Assembly (NCBI GenBank): GCA_900552365.1
Contig: URZP01000046.1
Span: 1-11,137 of the forward strand
Length of the DNA stretch: 11,137 bases
Source of the DNA: an uncultured Coriobacteriaceae bacterium
GTDB taxonomy: Bacteria > Actinomycetota > Coriobacteriia > Coriobacteriales > Eggerthellaceae
Reading direction: 5' to 3'
Shown here piece by piece: positions 1 to 5,890 of this stretch (positions are counted from its first letter, which is position 1; every line of letters begins with the position of its first letter). The notes beneath the pieces are model-generated. The model did not search any database. It was not told where the DNA came from and saw only the letters and a list, made by a program, of their open reading frames with translations. Both the position numbers and the translations under genes were made by a program.

Positions 1-2
1 GA

Positions 3-107
3 GGTACCCTAACAGCCGACTTCACAAGATTCAAGAGCCGTAACCCAGACGTAAGAATCACTCCAGAGCTTGAGTTCGGCCGCAGTGCGTCTTTCGCTCC
101 AAGTTAG
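3..107 (+). CDS. possible 3' end of a gene entering from the left edge
   Basis: Reading frame 3 is open from the window edge to a TAG at 105-107 and would give 34 C-terminal residues, starting GTLTADFTRFKSRN and ending in FAPS. The peptide has a plausible protein composition, but I recognise no family. Its codons (CTA, ACA, AGA twice, GTA, ACT, AGT) are ones the confident genes here rarely use, so it may be chance open frame or a gene of different origin. A short stem, AGGCG/CGCCT at 106-118, overlaps the stop, but no T-run follows, so it is not a convincing terminator. The frame continues beyond the window, and the start cannot be seen. Confidence 0.3.
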   Translation, partial: GTLTADFTRFKSRNPDVRITPELEFGRSASFAPS

Positions 108-261
108 GCGGCTCGCCTCGTGCCTTCGCCCCAGACGCATGTGCGGGTTTTCGGAGCCGCTTTGCGGATTCTCAGATTCGCCGCAATCGGGCTTGGCGAT
201 GGGGTAAAGTATTTGGTCGAATTTTCAGTTCAGCCATCTTGGCGCAGCGCAAAGGGGATCT
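108..261. other. non-coding leader before helD
   Basis: I see no credible gene here. A 6-bp inverted repeat, TTGCGG at 162-167 and CCGCAA at 181-186 with a 13-nt spacer, lies about 80 nt before helD. TAAAGT at 205-210 could be a -10 element, but no good -35 sits 16-18 nt upstream, so the helD promoter cannot be placed with confidence. Short open frames in this stretch lack ribosome binding sites. Confidence 0.4.
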
Positions 262-2379
262 ATGGACACCGATCAGAACGTCGCAAACGAGGCTTTCGAG
301 CAAGAGCAGGCGCACCTTACCGAAACCTACGCCAAACTTCTTGATATCGAAGCGGAAACCGCAGATCGCATCGCTGAAATCCGTCGTCAGGCCACGAAGG
401 ACATGAGCGACATGCGCGACGAGCTTGCGCTTGACTTCTCGTCCGACGACATGGCTATGGAAACCTTGGCGGAGTACCAGTCGATGAACGGCATCATCGA
501 GGGCTACAACCGCGCCATGGAAGTGAGCATGGACCGCTACAAGAAGGTCAAACAGCTTATTCCGCGCGCGTACTTCGCGAAAGTGCAGCTGCAATTCAAA
601 GCCGGCGCCGCCCCGCGCGACATCTACTTGGGAACGGCGGGCATGACCGATGACGACCGCCGCCACTTCATCGTCGACTGGCGAAGCCCCGTTGCCGAGA
701 CCTACTATAACCAAGAGATCGGCCCCACGTCGTACCGCGTCGATGATCGCGTGATTCATGCCGATTTGAAGGTTCGCCGTCAGTTCGACATCGACTACGA
801 CAACCTGCGCGCGTGCTTCGACACGACGGTAGCCATCGAGGACCCGCTGCTGCTTTCGAAGCTTTCCGAGCGTCACTCCGAGAAGCTGCAGGCCATCACC
901 GCAACCATTCAGCGCGAGCAGAACAAGGTCATCCGTCATGACGACGTCGACGTGCTGCTGGTCAACGGCATCGCCGGCTCGGGAAAGACCAGCGTGCTTC
1001 TGCAGCGCATCGCGTACCTGTTCTACCGCTATCGCGAGGATCTGGTTCCCTCGCAGGTGCACCTGTTCACGCCCAACCCTGTTTTCGGCAAGTACATCGA
1101 CAGCGTCCTTCCCGACATGGGCGAGAGCAACCCCCAGATCACCACATGGAACGAGTTCTTCGACCAGCGCGGCCTTACGGGTCGCGGCATGGCCGTTGAC
1201 GTCCCAGCGCAGAAACTTCATGCACTTGAGGAAGCCGTGAAGGGCCTTGCGTTGGTCGACGGCGATTTCAACGACATCGCGCTTGACGGCCGTGTCATTC
1301 TGAAGGCGTCCCAGGTTCGCGGCGTCGTGTCGCGTTTCTCGCGCGAAACCGCCGGCCCGCGCCTTGCAGCCTTGGTCAACGAAGAGCTGTACGAGCGTTT
1401 CGAGAGCAAGCTGAAATCGCTTGCCGGAAGCGACGAGATCCTTGACATCGTGGACACGCTTCCCGTTACCGAACAAATTGCCCTGTTCGATCAGCAGATC
1501 TCAACCGAGTCGGAGGAAGACCTTAAGAAGTGGTCGCGCCGCTATGTCGAAGTCAAGTGGGGAAGCGCTGTCAGCCAGATCGACGACTTCTCGTGGCTGA
1601 ACGTCACACGCGTTGGCGCCCGCATCACCGGCAGGACCGACCTTTCCGCGCTCGAATGGATGTACCTGCGCCTTTTGCTTACGGGCGACTCCGACCGTGA
1701 TGCGCGCTTCGTCATGATCGACGAGGTGCAAGATTACACGTTGTCGCAGCTCATGGTGCTGTCACGCTACTTCAGCAGGGCCCACTTCCTGCTTCTGGGC
1801 GACCAACATCAGGCCATCAAGCCCGGCACGGCCACGTTCGAGCAGATCCACGAGCTGTTCGCCCGCGACCACGGCGTTGTCGACGAGTGCCGCCTTATGA
1901 CCAGCTATCGCTCGACTCCCGAGATCACCGAGCTTTTCTGCGGTTTGCTTGACAAGGACGAGCGCGTGCAGACCTCATCGGTTCAGCGCGAGGGTCAGGT
2001 TCCCATCATCAAAGCATGCGAAACGCGTGACAAGTGGGAGAAGGCCCTTCTTGAAGAGGTTCGCACCGGCGCCGGTGAAGGCGGTCTGACGGCGGTCGTT
2101 GCGATCGATCGGCAAACCGCCAAGCGCATTTCCAAGTTGTTAGGCGACGAAGCTGTTTTGGTGAAGGGCGACATGCAACTTCAGGGCTCGGGCGTCGTCG
2201 TGCTCGACCTTCCGCTTGCAAAGGGCCTCGAGTTCGATCGCGTGATCATCCCCGATGCAACGCCGGCAGCGTACAGCGACGACGCGTTGTCGAAGCGCAG
2301 GCTCTACACCGCCATTTCGCGTGCCACGCAGCGTGTGACCATCCTTTCCGAGGGACCGCTCACCTCGTTGCTTTCCTAA
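262..2379 (+). CDS. helD: HelD-like superfamily 1 helicase / RNA polymerase recycling factor
   Basis: This 705-residue protein has the HelD architecture. Residues about 10-60 form a charged coiled-coil region, followed by the family's conserved VDWRSPVAETYY segment. The SF1A motor motifs then appear in order: Walker A GIAGSGKT (236-243), Walker B DEVQD (487-491), motif III GDQHQ (513-517), motif IV SYRST (548-552), motif V KGLEFD (654-659) and motif VI TAISRA ending near R687. HelD proteins bind RNA polymerase, insert arms into its channels and use ATP to release stalled or post-termination enzyme from nucleic acid. Some actinobacterial members also protect against rifampicin. The length is close to known HelD proteins (about 740-770). 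The ATG is preceded by a purine-rich AAAGGGGA at proper spacing. All motor residues are intact, so it should be an active ATPase. UvrD/Rep/PcrA is less likely because of the N-terminal coiled coil and the WRSP region. Whether it protects against rifampicin cannot be read from sequence. Confidence 0.88.
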   Translation: MDTDQNVANEAFEQEQAHLTETYAKLLDIEAETADRIAEIRRQATKDMSDMRDELALDFSSDDMAMETLAEYQSMNGIIEGYNRAMEVSMDRYKKVKQLIPRAYFAKVQLQFKAGAAPRDIYLGTAGMTDDDRRHFIVDWRSPVAETYYNQEIGPTSYRVDDRVIHADLKVRRQFDIDYDNLRACFDTTVAIEDPLLLSKLSERHSEKLQAITATIQREQNKVIRHDDVDVLLVNGIAGSGKTSVLLQRIAYLFYRYREDLVPSQVHLFTPNPVFGKYIDSVLPDMGESNPQITTWNEFFDQRGLTGRGMAVDVPAQKLHALEEAVKGLALVDGDFNDIALDGRVILKASQVRGVVSRFSRETAGPRLAALVNEELYERFESKLKSLAGSDEILDIVDTLPVTEQIALFDQQISTESEEDLKKWSRRYVEVKWGSAVSQIDDFSWLNVTRVGARITGRTDLSALEWMYLRLLLTGDSDRDARFVMIDEVQDYTLSQLMVLSRYFSRAHFLLLGDQHQAIKPGTATFEQIHELFARDHGVVDECRLMTSYRSTPEITELFCGLLDKDERVQTSSVQREGQVPIIKACETRDKWEKALLEEVRTGAGEGGLTAVVAIDRQTAKRISKLLGDEAVLVKGDMQLQGSGVVVLDLPLAKGLEFDRVIIPDATPAAYSDDALSKRRLYTAISRATQRVTILSEGPLTSLLS

Positions 2380-2406
2380 GACGGAGAGCGTGGACGTGTT
2401 TGCGGC

Positions 2407-2661
2407 ATGAGTTTCTCGGGCAACATAGTGAAGAAGCGCCAAGTGCTGGTTGGTCGGCGCTTGACGCTTTGTCGTAAGAAGGCGGGGTTGTCGAAGAGCG
2501 CGCTGGCGCGTCTGGCGGGCGTGAGCCGTTCGACTTTGCTTCGCGCCGAGCGCGGGGAGGATGTTCGGGTTGGAACCCTGATGTGTCTTGCGGATGTTCT
2601 TGGCGTGCGCGTGCGCGATCTGATGCCTTTGATCGACGATTCGCGTTCTCGTGTGGAGTGA
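2407..2661 (+). CDS. small XRE/Cro-type helix-turn-helix regulator
   Basis: This 84-residue protein is almost entirely one HTH_3 domain (residues about 14-64). VGRRLTLCRKKAG begins helix 1, SKSALARLAGVSRSTLLRAERG is the helix-turn-helix with its recognition helix, and the remainder packs the domain (VGTLMCLADVLGVRVRDLM). There is no ligand-binding or peptidase domain. Such proteins usually act as dimeric repressors on palindromic operators. It starts 27 nt after helD. The nearest purine-rich site, GGAGAG at 2383-2388, is 18 nt before the ATG, longer than usual, so translation may be weak or coupled to helD. No other start codon in frame is better. Its third-position base use (many GCG and GTG, CGT and TTG) differs somewhat from helD. 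The next gene is preceded by a strong dyad at 2771-2802, a possible operator for this protein; this is inferred from position only. Confidence 0.85.
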   Translation: MSFSGNIVKKRQVLVGRRLTLCRKKAGLSKSALARLAGVSRSTLLRAERGEDVRVGTLMCLADVLGVRVRDLMPLIDDSRSRVE

Positions 2662-2685
2662 AAGGGTCGGTTCTCTTTCCGCCTG

Positions 2686-2711
2686 AAGGAATCCGCAAAA
2701 GGGGATTCTTT
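2686..2711 (+). terminator. stem-loop downstream of the XRE gene, possible weak terminator
   Basis: AAGGAATCC (2686-2694) pairs with GGATTCTTT (2703-2711) around an 8-nt loop, with one G-U pair, 24 nt after the XRE stop. The right arm ends in TTCTTT and the sequence then leaves the T-run (ACGG). It therefore resembles a poor intrinsic terminator or a simple RNA stem. Confidence 0.35.
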
Positions 2712-2740
2712 ACGGAACCGTCATCACCTTGTTCCGTTAA
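2709..2740. repeat. inverted repeat TTTACGGAAC / GTTCCGTTAA
   Basis: TTTACGGAAC at 2709-2718 and GTTCCGTTAA at 2731-2740 are inverted copies matching at 9 of 10 positions with a 12-nt spacer. It shares its first bases with the preceding stem-loop, so the two structures compete in RNA. It could be a protein-binding dyad or part of a leader structure. No function is assigned. Confidence 0.4.
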
Positions 2741-2770
2741 GGCGAGAAAATGAAGCGAAATCGAATGATC

Positions 2771-2802
2771 GGCTTATGGGACACACTTTTGTCCTATAAG
2801 CC
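2771..2802. promoter_or_regulatory. 13-bp operator-like dyad upstream of the Nim-like gene
   Basis: GGCTTATGGGACA (2771-2783) and TGTCCTATAAGCC (2790-2802) are inverted repeats matching at 12 of 13 positions with a 6-nt spacer; the mismatch is a G-U pair in RNA. GATC tetramers flank it at 2767-2770 and 2807-2810. It ends 54 nt before the start of the flavin-binding gene. TATAAG at 2795-2800 could serve as a -10 element inside the dyad, but no good -35 accompanies it. There is no T-run, so a terminator is unlikely. It fits a dimeric repressor operator, perhaps for the adjacent XRE protein. The symmetry is seen; the role is inferred. Confidence 0.5.
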
Positions 2803-2856
2803 TGACGATCTAACGCGCGGTTTGCCGTACGAGGAAAATGAAAGAGGGGCGGTTTC

Positions 2857-3381
2857 ATGAACAACGCAATGCCCGGGCGCCCTATGCGCCTTGCCGGCCG
2901 AGAGGTTAAGGGCGCAGCCCAGCTGCGCGAGATCGTCGATGCTTGCCAAACGGTGCGTAAGGCCGCCGTCGATAACGAAGGCGTTTTCATCGTTCCCATG
3001 AGTTTCGGCTACGATTGGGCGGATCCTGCGGATCTGGAGGGTTCGGACGAGCCCCGCCTTGCTCTCTGGGTTCATTCTGCGATTGAAGGCCGTAAGGTTG
3101 ATGTGTTCGACGCCGAGCCGCGTGTCGCGATTGAAATGGACGTTCAAGAAGGCGTTATCACGGGGAATTACGCGTGTGCATACTCGTATGCCTATCGATC
3201 GATCGTGGGGACGGGAACGGTGCATCGGATTCAGTCGCCCGAGATGAAACGTTACGGCCTTGAGCGTATTATGGCTCATCTGGCGCCCGATGCTTTACCT
3301 GGGTTCACAGATCAGGCACTTGCTCGCACGAAGATTTACTGCATCGACATCGAGAAGTTCACGGGAAAGCAGCGTGCGTGA
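2857..3381 (+). CDS. pyridoxamine 5'-phosphate oxidase-like FMN-binding split-barrel protein (NimA-like)
   Basis: This 174-residue protein matches the small flavin-binding split-barrel group related to nitroimidazole-resistance (Nim) proteins. Visible features are the N-terminal MRLAGREV strand, the IVPMSFGYDW segment (about 47-56), and HSAIEGRKVD starting at H73. H73 lies in the motif that in Nim proteins carries the conserved active-site histidine. AEPRVAIEMDV and the SYAYRSIVGTGTVHRI strands complete the barrel. There is no signal peptide or membrane segment, so it is expected in the cytoplasm. Members bind FMN or related cofactors and reduce or sequester small molecules; the true substrate is unknown. 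A strong AGAGGGG at 2843-2849 lies 7 nt before the chosen ATG. Compared with typical members there is a short acidic insertion (ADPADLEGSDEP) before the HSA motif. It appears monocistronic, with a dyad in front and a shared terminator behind. Calling it a resistance gene would over-read the family name. Confidence 0.8.
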   Translation: MNNAMPGRPMRLAGREVKGAAQLREIVDACQTVRKAAVDNEGVFIVPMSFGYDWADPADLEGSDEPRLALWVHSAIEGRKVDVFDAEPRVAIEMDVQEGVITGNYACAYSYAYRSIVGTGTVHRIQSPEMKRYGLERIMAHLAPDALPGFTDQALARTKIYCIDIEKFTGKQRA

Positions 3382-3383
3382 CG

Positions 3384-3440
3384 GGGAAGCGAAGGGACGT
3401 CGCCTGTTTTACTTGCGCGACGTGGGACAAGGTGCTTCCC
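3384..3440. repeat. nested inverted repeats after the Nim-like gene
   Basis: Two concentric 7-bp inverted repeats lie just after the stop codon. The outer pair is GGGAAGC (3384-3390) with GCTTCCC (3434-3440). The inner pair is ACGTCGC (3397-3403) with GCGACGT (3417-3423), enclosing a T-rich 13-nt loop. Internal bulges of 6 and 10 nt separate the stems. No T-run follows, so this is not a classical terminator. It may be a 3' UTR structure or chance in GC-rich DNA. Confidence 0.35.
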
Positions 3441-3460
3441 GCATTGCTGAGCAGGGAATG

Positions 3461-3485
3461 AAAAAAGCCGCCCGAAGGCGGCTTT
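3461..3485 (-). terminator. intrinsic terminator of tRNA-Asp, probably also serving the Nim-like gene
   Basis: AAAGCCGCC (3464-3472) and GGCGGCTTT (3477-3485) form a perfect 9-bp stem with a CGAA loop (TTCG on the - strand, an unusually stable tetraloop). On the - strand it is followed by a run of six T, giving a textbook rho-independent terminator 10 nt after the tRNA. On the + strand only TTT follows, so it may work bidirectionally and end the convergent gene at 3381. Confidence 0.88.
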
Positions 3486-3494
3486 CGAATTCAA

Positions 3495-3571
<77 letters not shown>

Positions 3572-3600
3572 ATTGGGTTGCTTCCAAAGCAGCGATAGCC

Positions 3601-3629
3601 AGTATAAGGGAGCCTCACTCATCACGCAA
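3601..3629 (-). promoter_or_regulatory. sigma-70-type promoter of tRNA-Asp
   Basis: Reading the - strand, TTGCGT (complement of 3624-3629) is followed after exactly 17 nt by TATACT (complement of 3601-3606), close to the housekeeping consensus. Transcription would start about 20-25 nt before the mature tRNA 5' end at 3571. The -35 overlaps an inverted repeat, CGCAAG at 3625-3630 and CTTGCG at 3644-3649. Confidence 0.75.
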
Positions 3630-3805
3630 GACTTTTTTCTGAACTTGCGAAAAATCATGTGCTACTTATGGAAAGTCGAGGTCAGGGATGCAATCACGGA
3701 GCGACCATCGAGGTTTGGTAACGATTGGATTTCGTCCCTGGTCATCTTTCTTTCGAGCTGTGTGGTTAGCGATAAAGTTAAACCTTACACAACAGGAAGG
3801 TTTTC

Positions 3806-5890
3806 ATGCGCGTTATCAAGTATTTCAAAGGGCACGGTTTGGCCATCTTGCTCATTGTCGCCCTTCTTGCAGCTCAGGCGTTTTGCGATCTTGCTCTGCC
3901 TAACTACACGTCTCGATTGGTGGACGTCGGAATCCAGCAATCGGGCGTCGATCATGCATCGCCCGAGGTGATGACGGAATCAACCTACGGCTCCGTCGCT
4001 TCCGCGCTTGCGTCGTCCGAAGGCGATGCGGCGTCTGTCTTCCATGACGCGTACTTCAAGGGCGATGACGGTTCGTATCGTCTGACGTCCTTCGGCAAAG
4101 AGAACCGCACCGCGCTTGACGATATCGTTTCCGTTCCTCTAATCCAGATTCACCTGGGAATGCCCGCTGAGGTTGTCGCCCAGCAAAGTGACAACATCGT
4201 CGCTCAAGAGGCCATGGCTTCCGCGGTGGCGGAGTATCGCCTTGCGGGTGCTGACGTGTCAGGCATGCAGCTTGGCTATCTTCTTCGCACCGGCGTATGC
4301 ATGATGGGCTTCGTTGCCTTGAGCGTCGCCGTCGCCGCTCTGGTCGGCTTAGTGGCTTCGCGTACGGGCGCAGCGATCGGCCGTGACCTCCGCGAGAAGC
4401 TGTTCGCGAAGGTCATTTCGTTTTCGGATGCCGAGATCCAGCGGTTTTCGGCAGCTTCCCTTATCACGCGCGGCACGAACGACGTTCAGCAGATCCAGCA
4501 GATGTCCGTCATGTTCATGCGCATGATCTTGTATGCGCCTATCCTTGCCATTGGCGGCATCATCATGGTTGCGCGAACCGACCTTTCCATGGGCTGGATC
4601 ATCGGCGTCGGCATCGGTGCCGTTATGCTGGTTGTGTCCGTGCTTTTCATCATTGCCATGCCGAAGTTCCGCGTTATGCAGAAACTCATCGACAAGGTGA
4701 ACCTTGTCGCGCGTGAGATGCTGACAGGCGTTTCCGTCGTCCGCGCATTCGGCCGTCAGGAAACCGAGCAGCAACGGTTCGACAAGGCCAGCACCGAACT
4801 GATGTCCACCCAGCTGTTCACGAACCGCGTCATGACCTTCATGATGCCTGCGATGATGCTCATCATGAACGGCATCTCGGTTCTTATTGTTTGGGTGGGT
4901 GGATCGGCTATTGACGCCGGCTCTCTTCAGACGGGCGACCTCATCGCGTTCATCACGTATTCCATGGTCGTCATCATGAGCTTCCTTATGCTGGGAATGC
5001 TTGCCATCATCATTCCGCGCGCCGACGTCTCGGCCCAGCGAATCGATGAGGTTCTGGCAACCGAGCCTTCCATCTGCGATCCTTCGGCCCCTTCTGCGGA
5101 TGCCATTACGCAGGCGTTGGCGGAAACCGATGGTGCCTGCATCGCGTTCAACCACGTCGACTTCAAGTACAGCGACTCGGTTGAAAACGTGCTCGAAGAC
5201 ATCGATTTCGTTGCCGAACCCGGCAAGACCACGGCCATCATCGGCTCTACCGGCTCGGGCAAGTCCACCATCCTCAAGCTGATCGAGCGCTTCTACGACG
5301 TGACGGGCGGAAGCGTCACCATCGACGGCGTCGATGTGCGCGACTTAAGCCAACATGATCTGCACGCCCAGCTTGGTTATGCGCCGCAGCACGCGTTCCT
5401 GTTCGCCGGGACCATCGGCTCGAACATCGGATACGGCGCGAAGGACGCGAGCGACGACGCGTTGCTTCAAGCGGCCGATATCGCGCAGGCAACCGAGTTC
5501 ATAGAGACGCAGGACGAGGGCATCGATTCGTTTATCACCCAAGGCGGCGGCAACGTGTCGGGTGGTCAGCGTCAGAGGCTCTCCATTGCCCGCGCCCTGG
5601 CAACCGACGCCCGTGCTTACCTGTTCGACGACAGCTTCTCGGCCCTTGACTACAAGACTGATGCCGCGTTGCGCCGTGCTCTTCATTCGCGCATGGGCGG
5701 TAAAACCGTCATCATCGTCGCACAGCGCATTGCAACCATCATGCATGCCGACAAGATCGTCGTCCTTGACGAGGGCCGCGTTGCGGGCATGGGGACGCAC
5801 GATCAGCTCATGCTGTCGTGTGACCTGTATCGCGAGATCGCGTATTCGCAGCTATCGGAAAAGGAGCTGGCGGGAGGTGGTGTTGCATGA
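3806..5890 (+). CDS. ABC exporter half-transporter, degenerate-site subunit with extracellular insertion
   Basis: This 694-residue permease-ATPase fusion has TM1 at about 12-35, then about 115 polar residues outside the membrane, TM2 at 156-180, TM3 and TM4 at about 238-283, and TM5 and TM6 at about 345-400. The nucleotide-binding domain has Walker A GSTGSGKST (480-488), Q-loop Q528, signature SGGQ (585-588) and Walker B ending in D608. The catalytic glutamate position is D609 and the switch histidine is Q640. Those two substitutions mark the degenerate half of heterodimeric exporters, while its intact signature serves the partner's site. A good AGGAAGG at 3794-3800 precedes the ATG. It overlaps the next gene by ATGA. 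The family resembles a widespread Firmicutes pair of multidrug-type exporters, often accompanied by a MarR regulator, which is not seen here. The substrate is unknown; lipids, peptides or drugs are possible. No clear promoter: TTTCGA(3751)-16-TAAAGT(3773) is only a weak candidate. Confidence 0.9.
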   Translation: MRVIKYFKGHGLAILLIVALLAAQAFCDLALPNYTSRLVDVGIQQSGVDHASPEVMTESTYGSVASALASSEGDAASVFHDAYFKGDDGSYRLTSFGKENRTALDDIVSVPLIQIHLGMPAEVVAQQSDNIVAQEAMASAVAEYRLAGADVSGMQLGYLLRTGVCMMGFVALSVAVAALVGLVASRTGAAIGRDLREKLFAKVISFSDAEIQRFSAASLITRGTNDVQQIQQMSVMFMRMILYAPILAIGGIIMVARTDLSMGWIIGVGIGAVMLVVSVLFIIAMPKFRVMQKLIDKVNLVAREMLTGVSVVRAFGRQETEQQRFDKASTELMSTQLFTNRVMTFMMPAMMLIMNGISVLIVWVGGSAIDAGSLQTGDLIAFITYSMVVIMSFLMLGMLAIIIPRADVSAQRIDEVLATEPSICDPSAPSADAITQALAETDGACIAFNHVDFKYSDSVENVLEDIDFVAEPGKTTAIIGSTGSGKSTILKLIERFYDVTGGSVTIDGVDVRDLSQHDLHAQLGYAPQHAFLFAGTIGSNIGYGAKDASDDALLQAADIAQATEFIETQDEGIDSFITQGGGNVSGGQRQRLSIARALATDARAYLFDDSFSALDYKTDAALRRALHSRMGGKTVIIVAQRIATIMHADKIVVLDEGRVAGMGTHDQLMLSCDLYREIAYSQLSEKELAGGGVA

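Noticed and set aside
172..1476. 434-codon open frame antisense to helD
   Set aside because: It is a shadow of the GC-rich codons of helD on the other strand. The composition is His/Asp/Val/Arg-rich without any recognisable motif, and there is no ribosome binding site.
3573..3971. 132-codon + strand frame between the tRNA and the ABC gene
   Set aside because: It runs through the tRNA promoter and into the first ABC gene in another frame, with no ribosome binding site and no recognisable domain.
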